Of a stretch of DNA of 59,960 bases, positions 35,835 through 45,700 are shown piece after piece (the first letter of the stretch is position 1; each line of letters begins with the position of its first letter). The notes beneath the pieces were generated by a model. That model did no database searches. It was not told where the DNA came from and saw only the letters and a program-made list of their open reading frames with translations. The DNA lies in assembly GCF_016125955.1 (NCBI RefSeq), contig NZ_JADEVE010000127.1, positions 1 to 59,960 of the forward strand, written 5' to 3'. The translations under genes were made by a program, and so were the position numbers. The DNA comes from Acetomicrobium sp. S15 = DSM 107314 (GTDB lineage Bacteria > Synergistota > Synergistia > Synergistales > Thermosynergistaceae).

Positions 35835-37016
35835 ATGGAAAAACGCGAGCTCGTTATCGTAGGAGCCGGACCAGCAGGCCTCACGGCAGCTATTTATGCC
35901 AGGCGCGCCGGCCTTGATGTGTTGTTGCTGGAAAAGGGAGTGGTCGGGGGCCAAATAACGCTCACTGTTGACGTGGACAATTGGCCAGGCTTGAGGCGCG
36001 TATCCGGCGGAGAGTTGGCCGAATCTATCAGGAAACATGCAGAAGAGTTTGGGCCTGAGTTCAGGGAATCTGAGGTGAGCAAAATAGAGTCCCGAAATGG
36101 GGCCAAGGTAGTGCTCACTTCGAAGGGAGAGATCGAAGCGGAAGCCGTGATCGTAGCCAGTGGCGCCACCTTTCGCAAGCTCGGGGTCCCCGGAGAGGTA
36201 GAGTTTTCGGGCCGAGGGGTAAGTTTCTGCGCAGTCTGCGACGGGCCATTCTTTAAGGATGTGCCTGTGGCGGTAGTTGGCGGAGGCAATACGGCCGTGG
36301 AAGAGGCCGATTACCTGACCAGATTCGCCTCGAAGGTCTATATAATACATCGCAGGGATAGCTTTCGCGCCGACAAGGCAGCGATTCAAAGGGCACTCTC
36401 AAACCCTAAAATAGAGGTCTTATGGAACTGCGTCGTGCAAGAGATAAAAGGTGGAGACATGGTCGAAGGGGTCGTCGTCAAGGATCTCAAGGCTGGGTCG
36501 TCATGGGAATTGCCGGTTGCAGGTGTTTTCGTCTTCGTGGGTCTCATCCCGAGTTCTGAAGCCGTCAAAGATCTGGTCGAGACTAAAGAAGGATGGATCA
36601 TCACAAATGAGGCGATGGAGACATCGGCAGAGGGGGTTTTCGCAGCCGGTGACGTGCGTCATAAATATTTGAGACAAGCCGTCACTGCTGCTGGAGACGG
36701 AGCCACTGCTGCCATGGCAGCATATTCTTATATATCTCAACAGCTTTACTGGCAGAAGCTGCTCTTCGGGCGGGATCACGTAGCGGCGCTCTTTTATTCT
36801 GCCATCGATGAGCCTCAAGTTAAATTGGCTGCGGATGTTGAGCAGTGGAGCGCTGAGAACAAAAAAGAAGTGATTTTAGTTGACGCCTATAAAAATGCGA
36901 AGATTAAAGATAGACTCGGGATAGACGAACTGCCCGTTATCATCGTATTGGAGGGTGGAAAAGCTAAGGAAATGAGGCCTGTTAAAACTCTTGAAGATGT
37001 ATCTTCGCTCTTTTAG
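35835..37016 (+). CDS. trxB: Thioredoxin reductase fused to a cysteine-less thioredoxin-like domain
   Basis: 393 residues. Residues 1-305 are a low-molecular-weight thioredoxin reductase: GAGPAGLTAAIYARRAG for FAD, redox-active C132-A-V-C135, GGGNTAVEEA and HRRDSFRA for NAD(P)H, and the FAD-tail AAGDVRHKYLRQAVTAAGDG. About 85 further residues look like a thioredoxin fold (VILVDAYKNAKI, DELPVIIVLEGGKAKE), but the WCGPC position reads FYSAIDEP with no cysteine. That domain cannot do disulfide exchange; it may bind a partner. ATG 35835 follows GGGAGGATTG; ATG 35817 lies before that ribosome binding site. Confidence 0.9.
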   Translation: MEKRELVIVGAGPAGLTAAIYARRAGLDVLLLEKGVVGGQITLTVDVDNWPGLRRVSGGELAESIRKHAEEFGPEFRESEVSKIESRNGAKVVLTSKGEIEAEAVIVASGATFRKLGVPGEVEFSGRGVSFCAVCDGPFFKDVPVAVVGGGNTAVEEADYLTRFASKVYIIHRRDSFRADKAAIQRALSNPKIEVLWNCVVQEIKGGDMVEGVVVKDLKAGSSWELPVAGVFVFVGLIPSSEAVKDLVETKEGWIITNEAMETSAEGVFAAGDVRHKYLRQAVTAAGDGATAAMAAYSYISQQLYWQKLLFGRDHVAALFYSAIDEPQVKLAADVEQWSAENKKEVILVDAYKNAKIKDRLGIDELPVIIVLEGGKAKEMRPVKTLEDVSSLF

Positions 37017-37025
37017 AGGATTGAG

Positions 37026-37976
37026 GTGGGACGGTTGATAGTTACGGTAACTCTGAACCCGGCTGTGGATGAAGAGTACATGGTGCCAGAGTTTCACTTG
37101 GGCGGTTGGTTTCGCGCGTCGAGCGTAAGGCAGCTGCCTGGGGGTAAAGGCATCAACGTCTCTGTGATCCTCAAGCAGCTCAATTACGATTCCGTCGCTA
37201 TGGGTTTTTTGGCGGGGTTTAATGGCGAGTATATAAGGGATGCCATGCGGAGGATGCGGATTTCCACCAATTTCGTTCATGTAAAGGGCGAGACGCGGAC
37301 GAACGTATATATTGTGGATCCTGTAGGGCATATGGAAACCGGCATAGCTGCCATGGGACCTTATATATCGGAAGAAGCGCTCTCTCGATTTACCATAAAT
37401 TACGATCGCATGCTCAAGCGGGCCAGTTTGGTCGCTATAGGGGGTTCTCTCCCTCCGGGCGTTCCTCAGGATTACTATCGCACGCTGGTCGAGAAGGCGA
37501 AAACAGTCGGGGTGCCGGTCTTCTTGGATGCCGCCGGGCCGCCGCTTTCCGCAGCCCTCGAACTTGTGCCCACGGCCGTTCGGATCGACCATCGCTTTAT
37601 ATCGGTTACGCTGGGATATCCGATCGATTCCGTGGATAAGCTCGTAGAGCGCATTTCGCAGATTCACGCTCAAGGCGTGGGATGGGCGATCACGGCGTGT
37701 GCTACGCGCAATGGTCTCGGCAATATATTTTATACCCCCAATGGCATATATGTGGCAGAGACCGATGTCGATCAGGCGGTTTCTATGATAGGAGCCGGAG
37801 ACGCTTTGATGGCCGGCCTCATTGTGGCGCACAAAGAGGGCATGGATACGGAGATGACCGTTCGCTTCGCCATGGCTTGCCTTTGGGAGGAGATCGCACA
37901 CCCCGGTCATGGCATTGGAGGCATAGACAGGGTGAAATCGCTCATTTCGCAGGTTCGCCTCGAAAAGTTGGATTAG
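37026..37976 (+). CDS. PfkB-family sugar kinase (1-phosphofructokinase/tagatose-6-phosphate kinase type)
   Basis: 316 residues. N-terminal TVTLNPAVDEEYMV and the GGKGINVSVILKQL motif place it in the LacC/FruK branch of PfkB kinases. The C-terminal catalytic motif is SMIGAGDALMAGLI, with the aspartate base in GAGD. It likely phosphorylates a sugar phosphate in glycolysis-linked metabolism; the exact sugar is open. No PTS genes are seen nearby. It starts at GTG 37026 after AGAGGATTGAGG. Confidence 0.85.
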   Translation: MGRLIVTVTLNPAVDEEYMVPEFHLGGWFRASSVRQLPGGKGINVSVILKQLNYDSVAMGFLAGFNGEYIRDAMRRMRISTNFVHVKGETRTNVYIVDPVGHMETGIAAMGPYISEEALSRFTINYDRMLKRASLVAIGGSLPPGVPQDYYRTLVEKAKTVGVPVFLDAAGPPLSAALELVPTAVRIDHRFISVTLGYPIDSVDKLVERISQIHAQGVGWAITACATRNGLGNIFYTPNGIYVAETDVDQAVSMIGAGDALMAGLIVAHKEGMDTEMTVRFAMACLWEEIAHPGHGIGGIDRVKSLISQVRLEKLD

Positions 37977-37987
37977 GAGTGACGGCA

Positions 37988-38440
37988 ATGGTTATAGAGG
38001 AACTGATTGATCGAGATCTTACGGCTTTGACAGAGGACACCTCTTTAGCTGAGGCCATCGAGGTTTTGTCCATACATCGCATCTCCAGCGCGCCAGTGGT
38101 GGATTCCGATGGCAAAGTCGTGGGCATCTTGAGTGAAAAAGATATAGTGAGGGCCGCTCTGCCGGGGTATTTCGAATTGCTGCAAGATCCGACATTCATT
38201 CCGGACCTTGGACAATTCCGCTTTAGGCTGAGAAGGGTTAGCCGTGAGGCCGTAAAGAAGTATATGACTAAGAAGGTCATCGCCTTCACCGAAAACGACA
38301 GCGACTTTCATGTAGCCATGATCCTGATAAAGAACAATATCAAACGTGCCCCTGTGGTCCAAGATGGCACGTTGGTGGGCATGATAAACCGCGCAGATCT
38401 GCTGCAGCACCTCATGAGCGAAGGTAAGAACGATGCCTGA
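37988..38440 (+). CDS. CBS-domain pair protein
   Basis: 150 residues forming two CBS motifs: the first ends in SAPVVDSDGKVVGILSEKDI, the second in RAPVVQDGTLVGMINRADLL. There is no attached enzyme or channel. Such stand-alone pairs sense adenine nucleotides and act on partners that cannot be named here. The ATG at 37988 follows TTAGGAG, 12 nt after the kinase stop, and the end overlaps the phosphatase start by 8 nt, so the three are cotranscribed. Confidence 0.85.
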   Translation: MVIEELIDRDLTALTEDTSLAEAIEVLSIHRISSAPVVDSDGKVVGILSEKDIVRAALPGYFELLQDPTFIPDLGQFRFRLRRVSREAVKKYMTKKVIAFTENDSDFHVAMILIKNNIKRAPVVQDGTLVGMINRADLLQHLMSEGKNDA

Positions 38441-38984
38441 GGTTTTGTTCGTCTGTACCGGCAATACCTGTAGAAGCCCGATGGCAGCTGGTATAGTGCG
38501 ATTTTTGTTGGAAGAGAAAGGGCTCGCCAATTTGTGGAGCGCGTCATCGCGAGGCTTAATGGCGGAAGATGGAGCGCCGCCGAGCGATCTGGCGGTCAAA
38601 ATATTGCTTGAGGAATACGGCATAGACATCAGCTCTCACAGGGCAGCTCAACTCACAGAGTCAGATCTGGCAGCAGCGAGTTTGATCGTTGCAATGACCG
38701 TAAGCCAGGTAGAGCAGATAAAACGGCTCTTTCCCGCTCATGTCGATCGCGTCTATCTTTACGGAGCACTTGTAGATCCCAAACGGCAGATTAAAATACA
38801 GGAGTCTCAATGCCATGAGGATTTGCCCCATCCCTTCTTGTACAAGGATTACGAGGTGATCGATCCTTACGGAGGGGATGAGGAGCTTTATCGTATCGTG
38901 GCGCGTCAACTCTGGGATTACGGCAAGCGTCTTGTGGAAATGATCGAAGGGGGTAATTTTCCCTCGCCTTGTTACCGAAACTAA
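38433..38984 (+). CDS. Low-molecular-weight protein phosphatase
   Basis: 183 residues. The active-site loop is C8-T-G-N-T-C-R14-S (CTGNTCRS) right at the N-terminus, with the nucleophile C8 and R14, followed by PMAAGI. The general acid aspartate is in EVIDPYGG near the C-terminus. The CTGNTCRSPMA form is shared by bacterial tyrosine phosphatases and by arginine phosphatases of the YwlE/McsB pathway; no arginine kinase is nearby to decide. It is cytosolic and comes directly before fliS. Confidence 0.85.
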   Translation: MPEVLFVCTGNTCRSPMAAGIVRFLLEEKGLANLWSASSRGLMAEDGAPPSDLAVKILLEEYGIDISSHRAAQLTESDLAAASLIVAMTVSQVEQIKRLFPAHVDRVYLYGALVDPKRQIKIQESQCHEDLPHPFLYKDYEVIDPYGGDEELYRIVARQLWDYGKRLVEMIEGGNFPSPCYRN

Positions 38985-39005
38985 GAAAAGGGGGAGGGGA
39001 TATAA

Positions 39006-39470
39006 ATGGGCGGTAGTGCGCACGCCTCGGCCCAAGAAATTTACCTACAAAACCAGATAATGACAGCATCGAAAGAGAAACTTTTGCTTTTGACGTACGA
39101 CATCGGCATTCGTTCTTGTGCGGTTGCAGAGGAAGCTATTTCTAAGAAAGATCGCGAATCAGCCAACACTCATCTCCAAAGGGCCCAGCGTGTCATCAGA
39201 GAGCTGATGGTAACGCTGAATGTAGAGGCGGATGAAAAGCTGGCAAAGACGTTGCTTTCGCTCTATAGCTTTATGCATGAACAGCTTGTCGAAGCCAATA
39301 TCTATCTTGACTCAAACAAAGTCAAAACAGTTCGCGGCATGCTCGAAGAGCTGCGGCTTTCTTGGGAAAAAGCGATAGAAATATTGCGGAAAGAAAAAGG
39401 GGAGGTTCGCGAAGCTGCAAGTTCCAAAGTGCGGCAAATCCCTACCGGAGGGTTGAACGTTGCAGGTTGA
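39006..39470 (+). CDS. fliS: Flagellar export chaperone FliS
   Basis: 154 residues, four-helix protein. EIYLQNQIMTASKEKLLLLT and DIGIRSCAVAEEAI are close to the FliS N-terminal pattern (Y-x4-I-x-TA-x-P/K-x-LL-x-LYD). It binds flagellin C-termini and prevents early polymerisation. A start at ATG 39006 follows GGGGGAGGGGATATAA. It overlaps the next gene by 11 nt. Flagellin (fliC) and fliD are not in the window, so this pair has been separated from them. Confidence 0.85.
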   Translation: MGGSAHASAQEIYLQNQIMTASKEKLLLLTYDIGIRSCAVAEEAISKKDRESANTHLQRAQRVIRELMVTLNVEADEKLAKTLLSLYSFMHEQLVEANIYLDSNKVKTVRGMLEELRLSWEKAIEILRKEKGEVREAASSKVRQIPTGGLNVAG

Positions 39471-39921
39471 CGAGGAAAAAATCCGAGAGCTTGCCCTAAA
39501 GGAACTGAAGCTGTATATTGATCTTAATTCCCTCCTCGACGAAGAGGAGCGTTGCGTGGATCTTTCAGATGTTGAAGGGTTGATGGATGTTTTGAGGCGC
39601 AAGCAGCGCATCATCTCCGAGCAAGAGATGCTGCAAGGGCTATGGGCAGAAGTGGCCTCGGCTATGGGTATTAAAGACGGAAGAGAAAGCATATCGTTTT
39701 GGAACGCTCTGGCTCAGAGGTTGGGAGAGGAAGGTTATCGTCAGATAGTAAAGAAAGTCGAAGAGATTCGCAATCTCGTGTCCAGATTGCTTGAACGCGA
39801 AAGGGAGATCCAGTTACGTTTAGAAGGTCAAGTGGGGGAATTGCGCCAAAAGCTTTTAACTTTGCAAAAGGGCCGCCAGGCTTTTCGTGGCTATATAAAA
39901 CACGACGGAGCCTCCGGTTAG
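39460..39921 (+). CDS. FlgN-like flagellar chaperone
   Basis: A 153-residue, almost entirely helical protein (heptads in LLEREREIQLRLEGQVGELR), with the length and layout of FlgN/YvyG-type chaperones for hook-associated proteins. The name rests mainly on layout and on coupling to fliS (start TTG 39460 inside the fliS end); sequence similarity to FlgN is weak to the eye. Another coiled-coil flagellar export chaperone such as FliT is the alternative. Confidence 0.6.
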   Translation: MQVDEEKIRELALKELKLYIDLNSLLDEEERCVDLSDVEGLMDVLRRKQRIISEQEMLQGLWAEVASAMGIKDGRESISFWNALAQRLGEEGYRQIVKKVEEIRNLVSRLLEREREIQLRLEGQVGELRQKLLTLQKGRQAFRGYIKHDGASG

Positions 39922-39950
39922 CTATTTCGATCTCTGCGGTTTCGTTAGTT

Positions 39951-41003
39951 TTGTTGTGCGTCCTATTGCCCGCGATAGTAGCTTTTGCTGAGACGGACAA
40001 GGAATTAGCTAAGGAAATAGCACTGGGACAGAAAGTAGCTACTCAAATAGAGCGGCAGTGGGAACGGATCGCTGATCCAAGACTTGAAGCGCGCGTAGCC
40101 ATGATTTTGCAACGATTCATGCCTTCTCTGCAAAGGGACCTCCCGTATGAAGTGAGGATAATAAAAGAAGACTCACCCAATGCCTTTTCCCTGCCCGGGG
40201 GCATAATCTATGTAACGTCGGGCATGCTCGATTTCGTGAAGAGCGATGCCGAACTGGCTGGCGTTATAGCTCATGAACTGGTTCACGCCGAGAATCGCCA
40301 CGTCATGATTCAGGTAGCCAGAAATCAGCGGCTGAGCCTCCTCGCTTTGGGTGTAGCGATTGCAGGTGGGGGAGAGATAGCAGCGCTGGTCTTGGGCAAC
40401 GTAGCTCAAGTGGCCATAATGAACGCCTACAGCAGGGACTTGGAACGGGAGGCCGACCTTGGCGCAGCTACTTTGTTAGCTGAGAGGGGTTATCCTCCTA
40501 TTGCCGTCGTCACCACTCTTGAGAGATTAGAGGCTGAAGAGTGGAAGCGCCCTTACTTCGATCCCGGCATTTATCTGGATCACCCCAGAGTAAGCGAGCG
40601 CGTAGCGTATCTGATCGACTTTTTGAGGAGCAAAGGGTGGCCCATTAGAAGAAAGGAAGCCCTCCATCTTCTGCGCGTTCAAGTGCGTGCCGAAGGCAGC
40701 GAGTATATAATGACGATCGATAATTTCCCAGTCTGGAAGGGACCTCAAAATCCAGAAGCAAAGGCGCTATTAGACGAGACGGCCTCTCGACTGAACCGGG
40801 CGCTTCAGCTTGAGACGCAACCATATGACGTCCAGGTCATTCAACTGGAAGGCGTTTCTCATCTCAAGGTGGGTCGAGATCTCGTGGCAAGCGAAGATGA
40901 ATTATTACCGGGAATGCCTTCCTTAGAAGATTTCAGGAACTCTCTTGTGGAGGCCCTTCAGCGAAGCCGCGCGCAGCATCCCATCGCGAACTATTTGAAG
41001 TGA
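39951..41003 (+). CDS. M48-family zinc metalloprotease, exported
   Basis: 350 residues. An N-terminal hydrophobic segment ending AIVAFA is followed by an M48 peptidase domain: HELVHAENRH (HExxH) around residue 104 and the third ligand in SRDLEREAD. The remainder lacks tetratricopeptide repeats. It resembles BepA/LoiP-type envelope proteases. The start is uncertain: TTG 39951 gives a signal with no basic residues, while the frame stays open upstream and reads KTRRSLRLAISISAVSLVLL, a better signal, but without a standard start codon there. Confidence 0.85.
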   Translation: MLCVLLPAIVAFAETDKELAKEIALGQKVATQIERQWERIADPRLEARVAMILQRFMPSLQRDLPYEVRIIKEDSPNAFSLPGGIIYVTSGMLDFVKSDAELAGVIAHELVHAENRHVMIQVARNQRLSLLALGVAIAGGGEIAALVLGNVAQVAIMNAYSRDLEREADLGAATLLAERGYPPIAVVTTLERLEAEEWKRPYFDPGIYLDHPRVSERVAYLIDFLRSKGWPIRRKEALHLLRVQVRAEGSEYIMTIDNFPVWKGPQNPEAKALLDETASRLNRALQLETQPYDVQVIQLEGVSHLKVGRDLVASEDELLPGMPSLEDFRNSLVEALQRSRAQHPIANYLK

Positions 41004-41073
41004 ACCTGCCGCTTTTCATCCGCAGCTGCTATAAAATAGAAGACAAAGCCTTGAGAGAGGAAGGCCTTCGTTC

Positions 41074-42753
41074 ATGTATATAGCTTTATACAGAAAATAC
41101 CGCCCGCAACGTTTTTCAGAGGTAGTGGGACAGGATAGCGTAGTGAAGGTTTTGAAGAATACTTTGAGGCGCAAAAAGGTGAGCCATGCTTATCTGTTAT
41201 CCGGTCCGAGGGGTTCTGGAAAGACTACGATGGCCCGCCTGCTGGCGAAGGCGCTCAACTGTGAGCGCTTAAGCGATGACGCCGAGCCCTGCAATGCGTG
41301 CCCTTCATGCCAGTCCATAGCGAGGGGAGAAAATCTGGACGTGATGGAGATAGACGGTGCCTCCAACCGCGGCATTGACGAGGTGAGGGAGCTGAAAAGC
41401 CATGTGGCCCTCTCGCCCTTCTCTTCACGGTATAAGGTGTATATCATCGATGAGGTCCACATGCTTACGGAGGCTGCATTTAATGCTCTCCTGAAGACGC
41501 TCGAAGAACCTCCGGCTCATGTGGTCTTCACCCTCGCCACGACTGCGCCTCATAAGGTGCCGGTTACGATACGTTCGAGATGTCAGCATCTGCCGTTTCA
41601 ACGTATCTCTGCTTCTCTTATGGTGGAGCGCCTGCGGCAAGTCTGCGTCTCTGAGGACATATCCGTAGAGGAAGAGGCATTGTGGGAAATGGCGCGTCAG
41701 GCAGACGGCTCACTTCGCGATGCCCTCTCTTTTTTGGAACAGGCGGTAGCCTTGGGCGAGGGAGATCTTACGGTAGAGGTCATAAACGATCTTTTAGGGG
41801 GAGGCAGTCGCTTTGAGCTGGAACAGCTGGTCATGTCCTTGCGGGATAGGCCGATCTCGGCGCTCAAGAAGTTTAAAGAAATGTTGAATAAGGGCCTCTC
41901 TCTCGAGAAGCTTTCCGAAGGGCTTTTTCTTCTCTTTAGGGACCTCTGGATAACCCACGAGTGGGGCGACGCAGCCTTAGCGGGGCTTGAGTTGTCCGAA
42001 GAAGAAATGCGCTTCCTGCTGGACGAAGCCCCTATGTGGGATTCAGCCTTTTTGCGCACTGCCATGCGCTTTTGCGCTAATATCATGCCCAAGGTACGCA
42101 TGGGCCTTAGGGACGACGTGTTTTTAGGCATCTTCCTCGATTTGTTTTCTGATACATTAAAGTTAAGTGTCGCAGGGGGTCGGGAAACCGAAGAGACTGA
42201 GGATCAAGAGTCCTCTCTTCCTCTTGCAAGCGCCAGTGTGAAGGATGCAACTGCCGGCTGGCAAAGGGTCATGGAGCGCCTTTCGACGGACAACTTTCCC
42301 TTGTATTGCGCCATGCTATCTGCGGAAGTAGGACTGGCTTTGGGGGCAGTCATCATCTCCTTCCCCGATGACCACCCCTTTGACTTTCATGCGGCTGCAG
42401 CGGCGCGCTGTGCTGGACAACTGATTTCCCTCTGCAAGGAAGAATTGAACGCCGAATCGGTGGAATTGCGATGGAAGGGGCAAGGGGTAGCGCTTGCTCC
42501 CGATCTTCCTTTATCTCCAAGCTCGCCCGCAAAGGAAGTGAGCAGTGTTACTCTGCTGGCGCCAACCTTCGCCATGCCGGAAGCCTTGAAAGGTCGTCCG
42601 CCGCGCGAGAAGCATAGACTTGAGCAACCCGACGGACAAAGACAGATTCAGCAAATCTTGAGCTGGTTTGACGGCGAGATTCTTCTCGTCAAAAAGACAG
42701 AAGAGGAAGAGGAGATAAGAGGATTGGAAGGAGGAGAGGTTAACGTTGAATAA
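41074..42753 (+). CDS. dnaX: DNA polymerase III subunit gamma/tau
   Basis: 559 residues. The AAA+ clamp-loader core has ALYRKYRPQRFSEVVGQ, Walker A GPRGSGKTT, a zinc site CNACPSC with an earlier Cys, DEVHML and the sensor region SRCQHLPF. The C-terminal part (from about residue 370) is a tau-like extension. It loads the beta clamp. Start ATG 41074 follows GAGAGGAAGG. It overlaps dnaE by 8 nt, an uncommon direct dnaX-dnaE pair. No clear slippery site for making a short gamma form was noticed. Confidence 0.95.
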   Translation: MYIALYRKYRPQRFSEVVGQDSVVKVLKNTLRRKKVSHAYLLSGPRGSGKTTMARLLAKALNCERLSDDAEPCNACPSCQSIARGENLDVMEIDGASNRGIDEVRELKSHVALSPFSSRYKVYIIDEVHMLTEAAFNALLKTLEEPPAHVVFTLATTAPHKVPVTIRSRCQHLPFQRISASLMVERLRQVCVSEDISVEEEALWEMARQADGSLRDALSFLEQAVALGEGDLTVEVINDLLGGGSRFELEQLVMSLRDRPISALKKFKEMLNKGLSLEKLSEGLFLLFRDLWITHEWGDAALAGLELSEEEMRFLLDEAPMWDSAFLRTAMRFCANIMPKVRMGLRDDVFLGIFLDLFSDTLKLSVAGGRETEETEDQESSLPLASASVKDATAGWQRVMERLSTDNFPLYCAMLSAEVGLALGAVIISFPDDHPFDFHAAAAARCAGQLISLCKEELNAESVELRWKGQGVALAPDLPLSPSSPAKEVSSVTLLAPTFAMPEALKGRPPREKHRLEQPDGQRQIQQILSWFDGEILLVKKTEEEEEIRGLEGGEVNVE

Positions 42754-45700
42754 ACCCTTTGTTCACCTCCATGTTCACTCGGAATATAGTTTGCTCGACG
42801 GCGCCATAAGATTAGACGAACTGGCACGCCAGGTGGCAGATTGGGGATCGCCGGCGGTTGCCATCACGGATCACGGCGTGCTCTTTGGGGCGGTAGAGTT
42901 TTATGAGCAATGCACGGCGCTGGGCTTAAAGCCGATAATAGGATGCGAGGTGTATGTCGAACCCCAGGGTCACACGCGCAGAGAAGGCAAGGAACGCAAC
43001 TACCACCTCCTTTTGTTAGCGGAGAATCAAGAGGGATATCGTAACCTGGTGAAGTTGGTCTCCATAGCCAATACAGATGGTTTTTATTATAAACCGCGCA
43101 TAGATTACGAGCTCCTCTCCCGCTACGCCAAGGGGCTGATTGGCTCTTCGGCCTGTATTGCTGGTGAGGTTCCCTCTCTGATCCTGGAGGGGAAGAAAAA
43201 AGAAGCCACAGAAAAGGCGGCACTGTATAACGAAATATTGGGGAAGGGCAATTTCTTCCTCGAGATCATGCCTAACTCTCTGCCCGAGCAGGCCATTGCC
43301 AACACAGCCCTGGTAGAGATGTCCCGCAGCACGGGCATACCCCTCATCGCCACCAACGATGCACACTATCTCAGGGCAGAGGATGCAGACTGGCACGAGG
43401 TGCTCCTCTGCGTACAAACCAACAGCACTGTCGACGATCCCAACAGGTACAAGTTCGGATGCAAGGACTTCTATTTGCGCTCGCCTGAAGAGATGTGGAA
43501 TTTGTTAGGAAGCGAAGTGCCTGAGGCTTTGAATAACACATTGGAAGTACAGGAACGATGCCATGTGGCGTTCGAATTCGGCAAATATCGCCTGCCCAAG
43601 GTCAACCTGCCAAACGGGCAAACGGTGGAAGAAGCGCTGGAAATAGCAGCCCGTCAGGGATTGACAGCCCGCTTCAAGGGCAACCCTGTTCCAAAGCATT
43701 ATGTCGACCGCCTCGAATATGAGCTCTCGGTGATAAAACGCATGGGTTTTGCCGGTTATTTCCTGATCGTGGCGGAGTTCATAGGCGCTGCGAAGGAGAG
43801 GGGCATTCCAGTAGGGCCTGGCCGAGGTTCTGCGGCTGGATCCCTTGTCGCGTACGCTTTGCGCATAACCGAGCTGGATCCGCTGCGCTACAATCTGCTC
43901 TTTGAGCGCTTCTTGAACCCCGAACGGGTGACGCTGCCCGATATCGATACCGACATATCCGACAAGAGGCGCGATGAGGTTATAAATTATGTAGTGGAAA
44001 GGTATGGCCGAGATAGAGTAGCCCAGATAATCACCTTCGACCGCATGAAGAGCAGGGCGGCTGTGCGCGATGTGGGCAGAGCTCTGAACATGTCTTATGG
44101 CGAGGTAGACCGGGTCGCCAAGCTGATCCCCATGCATGCCCACGACATCGCCAACGCCATGGAGTTATCGGCAGATCTCAAGAAGCTTTACGAAGAGCGA
44201 CCTGAGGTAAAGAGGCTGCTCGATATAGCCAGCCATATTGAAGGGCTCGCCAGGCACTGCTCTCAGCATGCCGCAGGAGTGGTCATCTCCCCGGAACCGC
44301 TGGTAGAGATCGTCCCCATAAAGCGCATAGGTGACAACCAGCTCGTGACGCAGTTTTCGATGGAGCCGATCGAGAGGCTTGGCTTGGTCAAAATGGACTT
44401 TTTGGGTCTTCGTACGCTTTCTATGATCGAAGATACCTTGGCCAACATCGCAGCCAACGGAAAGGAAGTTCCGTCTTTGGACGATCTCCCTTTGGACGAT
44501 GCGGCTACTTACGAGCTGCTCCAGGAGGGAGACACGATGGGCGTCTTTCAGTTGGAATCGAGCGGCATGGTACAACTTCTGAAGAAGCTGCACCCTGATT
44601 GCTTCGAAGACCTCGTAGCCGTCCTTGCGCTGTATCGTCCTGGCCCCCTGGGTAGTGGCATGGTAGATCAATACGTAGAACGCAAGCACGGCAGAACGCC
44701 GGTGGAATATCCGCTTCCAGAGCTTGAAGAAGTATTAAGGGAAACCTACGGCGTTATACTGTACCAAGAGCAGGTTATGGAGATAGCCGCCAGAGCGGCA
44801 GGTTTTTCTCTGGGCGAGGCGGACATATTGCGGCGCGCCATGGGCAAGAAAAAGGCGAGCGAGATGGAGATGCAGCGGGAGCGCTTTGTGAGCGGATGCG
44901 TAGGACGCGGGATCGATCGCAAAAAAGCCGAAGAGTTATTTGACATTATAGAGGTTTTTGCCGGTTACGGTTTCAACAAATCCCACAGTGCTGCATATGC
45001 TTTGATCAGCTATCAAACAGCTTATCTGAAGGCTAATTATAGAGCCGAATTCCTGGCCGCTTTCCTATCGAGTCATATAGGTTCCCGCATGGATAAATTG
45101 GGGCGTTATGTTCGAGACGTTCGCAATGCAGGCGTCGACGTCCTCCCTCCGGACGTGAACGAGTCAGGCGCTTCATTCACTGTGGTAGGTGACGTGATTC
45201 GCTTTGGCCTCAACGCTGTAGCTAAGGTCGGCTCAAGCGCAGTTCAGGCCATCCTCCGAGCGCGCGAGGGGAAAGGAACCTTCACGTCCCTTTGGGATTT
45301 CATGACCAAAGTGGACCTCAGGACAGTCAATAGGGCTGTCATCGAAAACCTCATAAAGGCTGGTGCCTTCGATTCTCTTCACGGGAACAGGCGTGCCATG
45401 CTCGAAGCCCTGCCCGGTTTTCTGGAATCCGCTTCGCGACGTGGCCTTGAAGGTGGCCAACAGTCGCTCCTTGCCTTTGTCGAGGATGTCGAGGAACCGA
45501 AGCTTCCCGATGTGGAGGACTTCGGGTTTTATGAGAGATTGGAGTTCGAGAAGTCGGCCCTCGGCCTTTATATCTCGGGGCATCCCTTCGAAGGATACGA
45601 AAGCCGTGTAAGGCCGTACATCACATGCAATTTGGCGGATCTCCCTTATTGGAGATCTGGCGAGGTCATGGCCACAGTGGGAGGAGTTATCGTTGGCGCA

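Noticed and set aside
35550-36389. 279-residue minus-strand frame opposite prmC/trxB
   Set aside because: Spans the junction of two well-supported genes on the other strand and has no recognisable motif.
36876-37988. 370-residue minus-strand frame opposite the PfkB kinase
   Set aside because: Shadow of a convincing kinase gene; no domain seen.
42700-42740. Run of GAG/AAG triplets before dnaE as a TRAP binding site
   Set aside because: The triplets are Glu codons of the dnaX tail plus the dnaE ribosome binding site, and the spacing does not keep the 2-3 nt rhythm over enough repeats.
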